Assembly (NCBI GenBank): GCA_019058275.1
Contig: JAHLVW010000025.1
Span: 25,171 to 89,170 of the forward strand
DNA: 64,000 bases
Direction of reading: 5' to 3'
DNA from: Candidatus Heimdallarchaeota archaeon
GTDB lineage: Archaea; Asgardarchaeota; Heimdallarchaeia; JABLTI01
This document shows, in pieces, positions 37,824-45,865 of this stretch. A model generated the notes under the pieces. That model saw only the letters and a program-made list of their open reading frames with translations, was not told the DNA's origin and searched no databases. Position 1 is the first letter of the stretch; each line of letters begins with the position of its first letter. The translations under genes and the position numbers were made by a program.

Positions 37824-38210
37824 CTATTGCTTAATAGCTATTGCTTCTATTTCTATCCCAACATCTTTCGGTAAACGTGCTACTTCGACTGCTGCCCTAG
37901 CAGGGGGGTTTTCTTTGAAGAACTCGGCATATTTTTCATTCATTTCGCTAAAAGTATCCATATCTTTGAGAAATACGGTACACTTAAGAACATCATCTAA
38001 TGTTGCTCCGGCAGCTTCTAAAACTGCTTTCACGTTTTTCAGAGATTGCTCTGTCTGATCTTTTATTGAACCCTCAACCATTTTTTCAGTTTCTGGATTG
38101 AATGGAATTTGTCCTGATACAAAGATTAAGTTTCCTGCTTTCGTTCCTTGGGAATAAGGACCAATTGCTGCAGGTGCTTTATCGGTTTTGATTATTTCTT
38201 TTTTTGTCAT
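37824..38210 (-). CDS. ridA: RidA family enamine/imine deaminase
   Basis: This 128-residue protein has the YjgF/RidA signature ([25 protein letters not shown] near the start, and [13 protein letters not shown], which carries the key Arg that binds the substrate carboxylate). It hydrolyses reactive 2-aminoacrylate and related enamines produced by PLP enzymes. Members form trimers. It is a single gene, divergent from the SPFH operon. Confidence 0.93.
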   Translation of the reverse strand: MTKKEIIKTDKAPAAIGPYSQGTKAGNLIFVSGQIPFNPETEKMVEGSIKDQTEQSLKNVKAVLEAAGATLDDVLKCTVFLKDMDTFSEMNEKYAEFFKENPPARAAVEVARLPKDVGIEIEAIAIKQ

Positions 38211-38308
38211 AAAAAATGCTCTCCATTATTATTCTAGATGGTATTATTGTTTTTTAATTTTGCTTGAATTCTTTTGAGCGGTTTTCAAATGAAGGTAGAA
38301 TAGTTTGG

Positions 38309-38384
38309 TTTAAATACCTAGAATTATCAATACACCTTAGAAAATCAAAATGAGAAAATTTCTTTTTATTAGAGGAGAAACTAA
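38309..38384 (+). promoter_or_regulatory. Promoter and ribosome site of the SPFH gene
   Basis: A TATA box TTTAAATA lies at 38309-38316, about 70 bp before the start. AGAGGAG at about 38369-38376 gives a good Shine-Dalgarno sequence before the ATG at 38385. Confidence 0.5.
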
Positions 38385-39170
38385 ATGGCTATGGAACAAT
38401 GGTTAATTTGGACATTAGTTGGTATTGGGCTTGTTTTATTCTTTGTTGCCGCTGCTTTCTTGGCAGGAATAAAAGTAGTCTTAGAATATGAACGATTGGT
38501 TATTTTCAGATTAGGAAAATACAAACGTACAATAGGTCCGGGATTAGTTTATGTCTTCCCAGTCCTAGAATCTGGAAAGAAAGTAGACTTACGTATTATT
38601 ACTCAGGATATTCCTCGACAAGAGGTTATAACTCGAGACAATATTCCTGTTTTAGCAAACACTGTAGTTTACTTCAAGGTTGAACGACCAGAAGATGCTA
38701 TCATTAAAATTGAGAATTATGTGTATGCTGTAAGACAATACACTCAAGCAGCTTTACGTGACACTATAGGTACAATGGAATTAGATCAAGTTTTGACTGA
38801 GCGAGACAATATTGCTCTTGACATTCGAGAAATTGTTGACAAAGAAACAAATGAATGGGGTATAGACATTAAAGGTATTAAAATTCAAGAAATTGAATTA
38901 CCAGCAGAAATGAAACGTGCCTTTGCTATGCAAGCTGAAGCTGAAAGAGAGAAGCGTGCTATTATCATCAAAGCTGAAGGTGAAAAAATAGCTGCAAAAC
39001 AATTCGCAAGTGCAGCTGAAGTGATGGCTAAAGTACCGGGAGCCTTACAGCTTAGAACCTTACAAACAATTCGTGACATCGCTCAAGATCCAAGTGAAAA
39101 AATCGTTATCTTTATGCCCAGTGAATTTTCAGGAATTGCTTCTGAAGTTATTAAAAGAACAAAGAAATAA
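38385..39170 (+). CDS. SPFH/stomatin-like membrane protein
   Basis: This 261-residue protein has one N-terminal membrane helix (about 7-29), then the stomatin/prohibitin (SPFH) domain with VVLEYERLVIFRLGKYKRTIGPGL and VDLRIITQDIPRQEVITRDN. A helical, alanine-rich C-terminal region (QAEAEREKRAIIIKAEGEK) forms the oligomerisation coil. Such proteins assemble into membrane rings that scaffold proteases or microdomains. An HPS-like gene follows with a 14-bp gap. Confidence 0.92.
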   Translation: MAMEQWLIWTLVGIGLVLFFVAAAFLAGIKVVLEYERLVIFRLGKYKRTIGPGLVYVFPVLESGKKVDLRIITQDIPRQEVITRDNIPVLANTVVYFKVERPEDAIIKIENYVYAVRQYTQAALRDTIGTMELDQVLTERDNIALDIREIVDKETNEWGIDIKGIKIQEIELPAEMKRAFAMQAEAEREKRAIIIKAEGEKIAAKQFASAAEVMAKVPGALQLRTLQTIRDIAQDPSEKIVIFMPSEFSGIASEVIKRTKK

Positions 39171-39184
39171 CCGGGGTTAAGTAA

Positions 39185-39856
39185 TTGTCAATCCAGCGTA
39201 ATAAGCGATACGTGCAATTTGCATTTAATGGAACGATGCAACAAGTCAAACGGGTGTTACCTAAAATCCCCTATGATCCGAGAATTATCATTGAAGCTGG
39301 AACCCCCTACATTAAGCAATATGGTATGAATGGTGTACGACTCATACGCAGACTTTGGCGTGGCCTTGTTGTTGCTGATTTAAAGATCACTGACGGGGCA
39401 GTAAGTGAAGTACGATACGCAGTTAATGTAGGAGCAAACGCAGTAACGGTTATGGGATCAGCTCCTATTGAAACAATAGATTTCTTCGATGAATACTGTG
39501 AAAATTTAGGGGTCTATTCAATGATAGATATGTTAGGAGTAGATAATCCCCTGAAGAGATTATTTCCATTGAGACACAAACCAAATTTTGTTGTGATTCA
39601 CAAAGGAAGAGATGAGGAAACAAATGTACGAAGTATCATCAGGTATAAGGACATTTCAAAAGTAAGAGGAAAATACGATGTCTTTATTGCAGTTGCAGGC
39701 GGTATAGAAGCTAACGGGGTAAGAAAAGCTTACTTCAATGGTGCAGATGTTGTAATATTAAACATTATTAGCAGAGGAGATCCAAACCAAGGTATTTTAG
39801 ATACAAGTGATTTCCGACGAGTAGTCCCAGCTATTTTGACTCAAATAGGACAATAA
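39185..39856 (+). CDS. 3-hexulose-6-phosphate synthase-like aldolase (OMPDC fold)
   Basis: This 223-residue TIM-barrel protein starts at TTG. It has the OMP-decarboxylase-superfamily motif ADLKITD (D-x-K-x-x-D), IEAGTPYIKQYGM near the start and AVNVGANAVTVMG, the blocks typical of 3-hexulose-6-phosphate synthase. In archaea, HPS with PHI converts fructose-6-phosphate to ribulose-5-phosphate and formaldehyde, replacing the oxidative pentose pathway. No PHI gene is adjacent. It is the second gene of the SPFH operon, which ends in a hairpin terminator. Confidence 0.75.
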   Translation: MSIQRNKRYVQFAFNGTMQQVKRVLPKIPYDPRIIIEAGTPYIKQYGMNGVRLIRRLWRGLVVADLKITDGAVSEVRYAVNVGANAVTVMGSAPIETIDFFDEYCENLGVYSMIDMLGVDNPLKRLFPLRHKPNFVVIHKGRDEETNVRSIIRYKDISKVRGKYDVFIAVAGGIEANGVRKAYFNGADVVILNIISRGDPNQGILDTSDFRRVVPAILTQIGQ

Positions 39857-39872
39857 TTTCAGATTGCAACAA

Positions 39873-39907
39873 ATGGGGTTCATTTTACCCCGTTAATTTT
39901 TCTTTTT
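39873..39907 (+). terminator. Hairpin terminator after the HPS-like gene
   Basis: GGGGT (39875-39879) and ACCCC (39887-39891) form a short hairpin that is followed by a T-rich run ending near 39907. It lies 17 bp after the HPS-like stop codon. Confidence 0.55.
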
Positions 39908-40114
39908 AGAAGTGAAATTCTTTTTCAAGGAAGCAGAAAGGGTGATCCAGGAATCAATCTACTATTATTGTATGATAGTGATTATGATGAATTAACTGAT
40001 TGATGACAAAAAAGACAGGCAAAAGTGATTGCAAGGATGGGATTCGTTCTTGAAATCATCCAATTTAAATTTACCCAGGAATATTCCTTTATTTTTTCTA
40101 AATACTCTATTAAT

Positions 40115-41743
40115 TCAATTTCGTAATATGCAAAATTCTTGTATAAGCTTACTTAAACACATATTACAAAATTTACGAGTTTGTGGTTTCGGGATTCTAA
40201 AACAGTTACATAGTAAATTCTTGTATTGAGTTATACTGTAATCCGGCAATCCTATCACTGTAAAGTAACCTCCCTCTTTTAGCTGTAATCCTTTTAATAT
40301 TGTGAATAAAGTATCGAAAGGGTGTGTCGGAAATTGACACTTTGATTTATGGATTTGAAAGGTTAATTGATTATGTTTTGTGAGAAAATCTTTCAAAGAC
40401 AAATCAAAAACTGAAAGCATATTTGTGAATAAGCGAACAGGTATTGCTGTTTTATCTAATTCATATTTGGAAAGTAAGCTTGGTGTTATGGAAAGCTGTG
40501 AAGATAAGTGCTTTTGTTTGTGATGATATTTCTCTCGTAAATGCTGGATAGTATTTCCTAAATTTTTGAAACGCAAATCTGGAATTAATTGGAAATCAAA
40601 ATAATGAGTAAGCATTTTCTTAGTGTTAAAGGCAATTACTTGATCTATCCAAATACCTTGTTTTTCTAACGTAGGAATTCGAGGGGAAAACCGATAGACC
40701 TTTTTCTTCAAGAGTAACCGTAGTTCATCTTGTTTTTGTGGATGGGCTGTATCGATTAATTGAGCAAATCGTTTCCGGGATTCTCCTGCAACAGTAAAAC
40801 TATGTGATATTCCCCCGAAGACTGATTTGGTGTAAAAACGGCAATGAATATTGTGCTGGGATAAGTAAGCAGAAAAATCGTATAAAAATCGTTGTGAAGC
40901 TGAACTAAAACTAATTATCGTTTTATAACTCCCATCAGCATCCATAACACCACGCCAAAAGGCTTTCCGGAAAAGATCATTCTTTTGAAAAATGAGCGGT
41001 TCACGAAGAGCAGGATATTTCCGGGCATTGATCGGTTGTCCAGAGAGAAAATTAAAGAAGCGAACGATCCATTTACCAAGGATGTTAACGTTCCACGCAT
41101 TAGCATTTGATTGTTTGAAAATCTCAATTTTCGATTGAAAAAGTTCCACAAGCAAAGCAGCTATTAGATCAATATGCTCCTTTGAGTAGTCAATGATATT
41201 CACAAAATAGTCTGCAAGATGGCCATCACCTATAACCACCCCAGAAATATAAGCTAAATCTTCAGTAAGGCAGAGTGGAAACTGGAATGCTTCACCACGA
41301 GCAGATTGGAATTGCACTGCCAGTTTTTCGTAAAAGTAGCTCTCCCAATCGTCTACTAACCGAAACAGTGGAAAGGGGAGTCGTTGCTGATTTTCTAGAT
41401 ATGAAATGATCTTCTTCTGCCAATTACGAATAGACTTATTGTAATTACAACCTTTAAAATAATAATGAACTTTTTCAGCTATCGAAAGTGAACGCTTTCG
41501 TACTTTCTGTATCCATGCATGATCTAAAACTAAATACGGAAATGATTGAAGCGGTCGTTCGCCTGAAACAAAATCGATTTTACGTACCAAAATAGGATAA
41601 GGGTGAAGTTGATTATTCTTTAAGAGATACTGTTCACTTTGATGTTTCTCTAGTATTTGGTTCGCAGTAAACCACACCTCTTGTTTCAAAGGTGCAGGGT
41701 CAAGTAGTAGCGGATCAGTTGTCCAAGATAAAAAATTGCGCAT
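40115..41743 (-). CDS. LAGLIDADG-motif protein with C-terminal HTH (copy A)
   Basis: The 542 residues divide into three parts. An N-terminal domain of about 150 residues has no recognised fold. A LAGLIDADG homing-endonuclease region has paired motifs YISGVVIGDGHL (catalytic Asp173) and WRGVMDADGSY (Asp270). An XRE-like helix-turn-helix lies around residues 395-450 (HLSSQLSITPSLLSKYELDK). It is not embedded in an intron or intein, so it is free-standing. It has a full paralogue at 61102-62721 in the same orientation. It probably cleaves or binds a specific DNA site; the HTH could be an autoregulator. An AbrB-like gene lies immediately upstream. Confidence 0.75.
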   Translation of the reverse strand: MRNFLSWTTDPLLLDPAPLKQEVWFTANQILEKHQSEQYLLKNNQLHPYPILVRKIDFVSGERPLQSFPYLVLDHAWIQKVRKRSLSIAEKVHYYFKGCNYNKSIRNWQKKIISYLENQQRLPFPLFRLVDDWESYFYEKLAVQFQSARGEAFQFPLCLTEDLAYISGVVIGDGHLADYFVNIIDYSKEHIDLIAALLVELFQSKIEIFKQSNANAWNVNILGKWIVRFFNFLSGQPINARKYPALREPLIFQKNDLFRKAFWRGVMDADGSYKTIISFSSASQRFLYDFSAYLSQHNIHCRFYTKSVFGGISHSFTVAGESRKRFAQLIDTAHPQKQDELRLLLKKKVYRFSPRIPTLEKQGIWIDQVIAFNTKKMLTHYFDFQLIPDLRFKNLGNTIQHLREKYHHKQKHLSSQLSITPSLLSKYELDKTAIPVRLFTNMLSVFDLSLKDFLTKHNQLTFQIHKSKCQFPTHPFDTLFTILKGLQLKEGGYFTVIGLPDYSITQYKNLLCNCFRIPKPQTRKFCNMCLSKLIQEFCILRN

Positions 41744-41809
41744 TGAGCTTCTCCTATAGAATCATTACTAAACTCTGCTCTTAAACACTGCTTTGGAAAA
41801 TTAAACGAT

Positions 41810-41989
41810 TCATTTTGTTATGCGTTCCATTATAATAGTATCCTCATCTTTTGCATAAATCTCCCATACTTCTCCCTCTTCTATCGTTAAGGTGTCAATG
41901 ATCTCCTTAGGTATTGTCATACGCATACTGTCTCCCATCTTGCCTATTTTTCGTTTGAACCTTATTATCGGTGGTATCTTTTCTACCAT
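41810..41989 (-). CDS. AbrB/SpoVT-type DNA-binding protein
   Basis: This short gene encodes a 59-residue protein, with KRKIGKMGDSMRMTIPKEI, then DTLTIEEGEVWEIYAKDED. The pattern G-x-S-x-x-x-T-I-P-K-x-I followed by a L-x-x-G-x x-V strand is the swapped-hairpin AbrB fold, found in antitoxins and global regulators. It lies 66 bp upstream of the LAGLIDADG gene on the same strand and may regulate it. No toxin gene is next to it. Confidence 0.75.
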   Translation of the reverse strand: MVEKIPPIIRFKRKIGKMGDSMRMTIPKEIIDTLTIEEGEVWEIYAKDEDTIIMERITK

Positions 41990-42046
41990 TTTAACATCAA
42001 TTGATATTTACTCTCACAACATATTAATTTTCCCATATGAGAAACG

Positions 42047-42074
42047 TTTAAATATATTATATATGTATATTTAA
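42047..42074 (+). promoter_or_regulatory. TATA-rich promoter of the RAMP module
   Basis: The stretch TTTAAATATATTATATATG (42049-42067) contains several TATA-like boxes directly upstream of the ATG at 42075. With a start point about 25 nt downstream of the first box, the mRNA would be leaderless. Confidence 0.45.
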
Positions 42075-43001
42075 ATGGTGATTAAATGGTTAATATATGA
42101 TCGATTAACAGTCAAGGTCTATGCCTGGTTTACGAAAACACTAAACGGGAGTAATGGATCAAGTTCTTATCTTATGAAGGGAGGGGAAGTTCCTTATCAA
42201 TATCAAGGAAGAACAAACGTTAAGGTTGCAGAGTTGGAGAAATTCATCTCAACCAACAAGAATTTGATAATTAATGACTGTTCAGAATTGCGAGCTAAGG
42301 CGGAGGGAAAGAAAGATGATGAGAAAATACAAGTCATTATTCTTAAAGAAGAGCACGGAAGCTCTCGAATAGTGAAGGGTATTCGAGGTGCGATACGACA
42401 TAGGATAATGGAAATACTGCATCAGAAAGGAATCCCTTACTGTTCTCCAACTATGAAAGAGCGATTCAAAGGAAGCAATGAACCAACACTACTAACTAAT
42501 GAACACCTCATGGGAAAATGTGATGAGCAACCTTGCTCAGTAAGGCAGTTATTTGGAATGCTCGGAGAGAAGTCGTCTATTAAGGTTTGGTCTGATGTGC
42601 TTGTTCAGACAGATAAATCTAAAGAGAATATCACAACGCAAAAGGGAATCTCTTTTGTGCACGTAGCAACTGAGAATTGACATGCAGCTCGAAGGGATGG
42701 GAAAACCCTACAAGATTTCAGTGAGCAGTACTTCAGCGGAGCATTTCAATTCTATGTAGAATTCTCAGAAGACCTTCCCCAATGGTTACTTGGATTACTT
42801 GTTGAGGGAATTCTCTCAATAAAGCATCTCGGTCGAGGAAGCAATAGTGGATATGGTCGCCTTGAGATAAAAGAACTCGCTTTTGAGCAAGTGACATTTG
42901 AACGAAAACTAGGAACGGAAAGTGAGGGGAAAATTACCATCGTTGAAGAGGAGCAAAGCACACCCCAAAACCAACTCCTACAGGAGTCTTTAGAGAAATA
43001 A
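42075..43001 (+). CDS. Cas7-group RAMP protein interrupted by an in-frame UGA
   Basis: The reading frame encodes about 308 residues with Cas7/Csm3-type blocks: RIVKGIRGAIRHRIMEIL (the G-x-x-x-(R/K)-G helix motif), a cysteine pair CDEQPC before SVRQLFGM with KVWSDVL, a FSGAFQFYVEF strand and the glycine-rich LGRGSNSGYGRLEI. RAMP proteins bind RNA in CRISPR effector complexes. A TGA at 42678-42680 splits the frame without changing it (after VATEN, before HAARRDG), so the product is truncated unless read through. A CGA to TGA change is the simplest explanation. A partner RAMP/HD gene follows 62 bp later. No CRISPR array, Cas10 or Cas5 was found nearby. Confidence 0.7.
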
Positions 43002-43063
43002 AAAACATAAAACAAAAGAAAATTGCAACTCTAATCAGTCAGTTAACAAGCCCAATAATTATC

Positions 43064-44119
43064 TTGAAAACAACATACTGGAAACACGGTTGTTTAGTAA
43101 AGGTCATTGGAGATCTAAAAACAGATTCAAAAGCTATTTTTACCCCTCTTGGCAAGTTAGTCTATGGAGAAAGAGAATATCCTACTATTTTGAATGGGGT
43201 TCGAGGGGGTGTAAAAATCAGTTGGGTGGGGAAGTCAGAAGAACAATTAAGAAAGAAGCTTGAACAATTCCTTCAGAAAAGATTCATGGGAACGAAAACA
43301 ACTGAAGGATTTGGTCGAGTTGTTTGGGAATCGTGTGAAATACAAGAGTTTACACAAAAAGCTATAACTGTGGTTATTAAATTATCAGAAAAATGTCCTC
43401 AATGCAAGAAAAAAACAGTCATCTATGAAAAAACAGCTAAACAAAAACAATGTACTACTTGTCACCAAACATGGCACTACAAAAAACTCAAAATAAGAAC
43501 AGGTATACGAGCTGATTATCCTAAAGAACTACAGAAGCTACTCATAGCACTTTTGCTACATGATTTCGTACACACAGCAAAACATCACAGCAAAATCTTT
43601 CAAGAGATAAGCATTAATGATGAAGTGATAGCTGACGCATGTAAAAACCACCATCAACTAGCAAGGGGGGAAAATAAATATCAAATTTTAGTACAGTATT
43701 ATGACAGACTAGCCTCTCGTATCAGTCGCAAAAAACCTTTACACACAACTTTCCGATACAATAAATTACAAGGATCGATTGATTTTAAGCAACTGAAACA
43801 AGAAATAGAAGAAAGACAAACAAATCACGTAAAACTTTATTCCTATATTTACAACTCAAAAGAATTAAAAAGAATAGTCGAAGCTTTAGACTATGGGAAA
43901 AATCCATTGCGAAATCATCTACTAATAATGGTGAATATGGCAATAAATGATTACTATAGCAAAAAATTAAAAGTAAACAAAGGAAATATCTCACTATCGG
44001 CAAGTGAAAGAGGAAAACTCGACACTGCTATGGATGCTGAGAAGCATTCCTTCACTGACCATGATAACGCTAACTCTGAGAGCCCAACCAACTCAAAGAA
44101 GAGAAGGCTAGAAACATAG
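43064..44119 (+). CDS. RAMP-like/zinc-ribbon/HD-motif protein
   Basis: This 351-residue protein starts at TTG. Residues 1-95 end in a glycine-rich loop (MGTKTTEGFGRVVW) like the C-terminal half of a Cas6/RAMP domain. A zinc ribbon follows with CxxC pairs at 111/114 and 130/133. Residues 150-200 carry an HD-type motif (LLHDFVHTAKHH, His166-Asp167, His174/175, then NHH at 195-197), consistent with a metal-dependent phosphohydrolase or nuclease. The C-terminal 75 residues are low-complexity and Ser/Asn-rich, and recur as the dispersed repeat. It is paired with the Cas7-like gene upstream. The overall family is not recognised. Confidence 0.55.
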   Translation: MKTTYWKHGCLVKVIGDLKTDSKAIFTPLGKLVYGEREYPTILNGVRGGVKISWVGKSEEQLRKKLEQFLQKRFMGTKTTEGFGRVVWESCEIQEFTQKAITVVIKLSEKCPQCKKKTVIYEKTAKQKQCTTCHQTWHYKKLKIRTGIRADYPKELQKLLIALLLHDFVHTAKHHSKIFQEISINDEVIADACKNHHQLARGENKYQILVQYYDRLASRISRKKPLHTTFRYNKLQGSIDFKQLKQEIEERQTNHVKLYSYIYNSKELKRIVEALDYGKNPLRNHLLIMVNMAINDYYSKKLKVNKGNISLSASERGKLDTAMDAEKHSFTDHDNANSESPTNSKKRRLET

Positions 44120-44155
44120 GCAGAGAAGAAAAACGATAAGAAAAAAATCGTTTGG
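43860..44155 (+). repeat. Dispersed repeat copy 3 (parental), next to tRNA-Pro
   Basis: This is the full-length version of the repeat. It spans the last roughly 85 codons of the RAMP/HD gene and the following 35 bp, including GAAACATAGGCAGAGAAGAA and a hairpin ACGAT/ATCGT at 44133-44151. The tRNA-Pro gene begins 10 bp later. Copies 1 and 2 match it throughout. The terminal hairpin in copy 1 has different bases but keeps pairing. Confidence 0.65.
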
Positions 44156-44165
44156 TGATAGATAC

Positions 44166-44302
44166 GGCCGGGTGGTCTAGATTCTAGGAACTTTGGTCTT
44201 AGGAGGACAAATTGGTATGATTCTTCCTTGGGGATCCGCATAGATGAGCTGTGCGGAACAATTTGGAAGTGATCGTGGGTTCGAATCCCATCCCGGTCAC
44301 CA
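44166..44302 (+). tRNA. tRNA-Pro(GGG) with two introns, CCA encoded
   Basis: The acceptor is GGCCGGG paired with CCCGGTC, the T arm is GTGGG-TTCGAAT-CCCAT, the discriminator is A and CCA is encoded (44300-44302). The D arm is interrupted: GGTCTAG is followed by about 33 extra nt (about 44181-44213) before GGTATGATT. The anticodon stem CTTCC pairs with GGAAG (44265-44269), and TTGGGG then gives anticodon GGG. The second intron (44234-44263, 30 nt) is at the canonical 37/38 site. It fits a bulge-helix-bulge: stem TCCGCA/TGCGGA, central TTGG/ACAA with one mismatch, bulges GGA and TTT. The D-loop intron ends are approximate. Confidence 0.85.
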
Positions 44303-44749
44303 ATCTTTTTCCTTTTTTTAGAGTTAGTTTTTTTTCTGTTATGATTATTGTTTTGCATAGAAAAACTTACAAGTTCTTGCTTTTGGGTAAGTGAAAAATG
44401 ATTGAATTTTGGTTAAAAAAAAGTCGGTTTAGCAATATATCTAGTAAGCAGAAAGGAAGGTCTTTTTTTCTGCTGTTTAAATACTTTTGTCGGTTTATTT
44501 AGTCCTTTATAAATAAAATTCAATGAAAGTTGTATGAGGACAAAACTGTGTAATGATAATAGATTCCAATAATGATTTTGATGTTATTTCATTGCACAAA
44601 TATAATGAGTTACAATCTAAATAATAATCTTAGTTCTAATTTAGACACAATTGCTTCTTGAAGTTTCCCATCCTGTACTACTCTCATAGTAATCCTTTTG
44701 GACAATCTTATCTATTTCTGTGCTTTTCTTGCTCATTAAAAATTTTTTC
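44303..44749. other. Intergenic region without recognised gene
   Basis: This is 447 bp of AT-rich DNA after tRNA-Pro. T-runs at 44306-44335 can terminate the tRNA transcript. Nothing else is recognisable; the following gene is on the minus strand and ends at 44750. Confidence 0.5.
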
Positions 44750-45424
44750 TCATTTTTGTGATGAAATGCCCTCTAATACTATTTTTTTGCAGATTATTTG
44801 TGCTTCCTTGAGTAATGTTGTGACTTTTTCTGTAAAGTTTTCTTTCAAATATATTTTATAGTTAATTACTTCTTTTATAATTCCACTTCCCAATATTTCA
44901 TTTGTCATTATTGGTAAAAACCAATTCGTGTATTGGTGGATGTATTTCTGCAATAATCTAAATCCTTGAAATTTTATTTTGGGTCCCAGAAATGTTGTCC
45001 TATCACTGATTGTATTCATTATCCATTCTTTTTCATTTAATAAATTCTCATAAATAAGAAGATCTAACCCAACTTCATTTCCTAAGTGTTTTCTCGAAGA
45101 AACCAAGTATCGCCAAACACCTGCATTGGTTTGAATTGGAGAACATAGTGGTTCCTCATTTGAATTGAACGGTTTTTCATGAATAAGTCTATCACAAGCA
45201 ATATGTGTTTTCCAACCAATAACAAATGCTTTTGCCTTGTTATTTTTATAGAAATTAACTGGTGGTAATGCTGTGTGGCTAAACACTCTCATTTTCCAAG
45301 AGAAATGAGGAAAGTAACCTCCATCAGGACTCCAGCTGCCCACTATTAATGGTTCAAGTAGTTCTTGTGGGTACTCTTCTGGCAAAGCTTTTAGAATTGA
45401 ATACATGTGTGCTAAGAAATACAT
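44750..45424 (-). CDS. Zinc-dependent phospholipase C-like protein
   Basis: This 224-residue protein contains MYFLAHMYSIL, VGSWSPDGGYFPHFSW with two histidine-bearing segments, VFSH, and KAFVIGWKTHIACDRLIHE. These correspond to the H, H, GW.xH and D..xH metal sites of the zinc-dependent phospholipase C/nuclease (PF00882-like) family. It lacks a signal peptide, so it is probably cytosolic or membrane-peripheral. The exact substrate is unknown. The gene stands alone. Confidence 0.6.
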   Translation of the reverse strand: MYFLAHMYSILKALPEEYPQELLEPLIVGSWSPDGGYFPHFSWKMRVFSHTALPPVNFYKNNKAKAFVIGWKTHIACDRLIHEKPFNSNEEPLCSPIQTNAGVWRYLVSSRKHLGNEVGLDLLIYENLLNEKEWIMNTISDRTTFLGPKIKFQGFRLLQKYIHQYTNWFLPIMTNEILGSGIIKEVINYKIYLKENFTEKVTTLLKEAQIICKKIVLEGISSQK

Positions 45425-45585
45425 TCTACTAGACTCTTTTTCATCTATTTATTGTATTTTTTAAGTATTACTTGGATATTCTTCATTGTTTTTAGATACT
45501 TGTACCAAGTAATGATTATTTGTCATTAATTTAGTGGTTTAAAAGCACCTATTTTAAGTATTAAGCAAAAGGAGAACATTACATT

Positions 45586-45855
45586 TTGTCCTCATTAACC
45601 AACTATGAAATTAAACATCCTTCAGAAGCTAAAAAGAGCAATTTACAAGCGAAAGATGAAAATAATTGTCTTATTTGCCGAGTTATGAAAATTAGACATG
45701 ATCGTTCTGATGTCGTTAAGTGGATTTTCTCTAGTGACAAGCCAATAGCTGAGAAGCGCAAACTTGCTACACTCCTCACTGGAATAAAATTTGATGATGA
45801 AATTATTGAATACTTAACTGACCCTTCTATGAAGGATTTTATCTTTTCTGAATAA
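45586..45855 (+). CDS. Small uncharacterised protein with CxxC
   Basis: This 89-residue protein starts at TTG. It has a CLIC pair (about 28-31) and a helical, charged C-terminal half (DVVKWIFSSDKPIAEKRKL). GGAGAA upstream supports translation. It converges with the LVIVD gene with a 10-bp gap. No family is recognised. Confidence 0.5.
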   Translation: MSSLTNYEIKHPSEAKKSNLQAKDENNCLICRVMKIRHDRSDVVKWIFSSDKPIAEKRKLATLLTGIKFDDEIIEYLTDPSMKDFIFSE

Positions 45856-45865
45856 ACCTATTTAT

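Noticed and set aside
40115..41743. Intein or intron-encoded endonuclease
   Set aside because: The LAGLIDADG gene is free-standing with its own start and no split host gene on either side. The same holds for the second copy.
10586..42680. Recoding of UGA as a sense codon
   Set aside because: Intact genes such as TFB and the NIF3-like gene end in TGA, and the genes with internal TGA mostly also carry frameshifts, so pseudogenisation is simpler.
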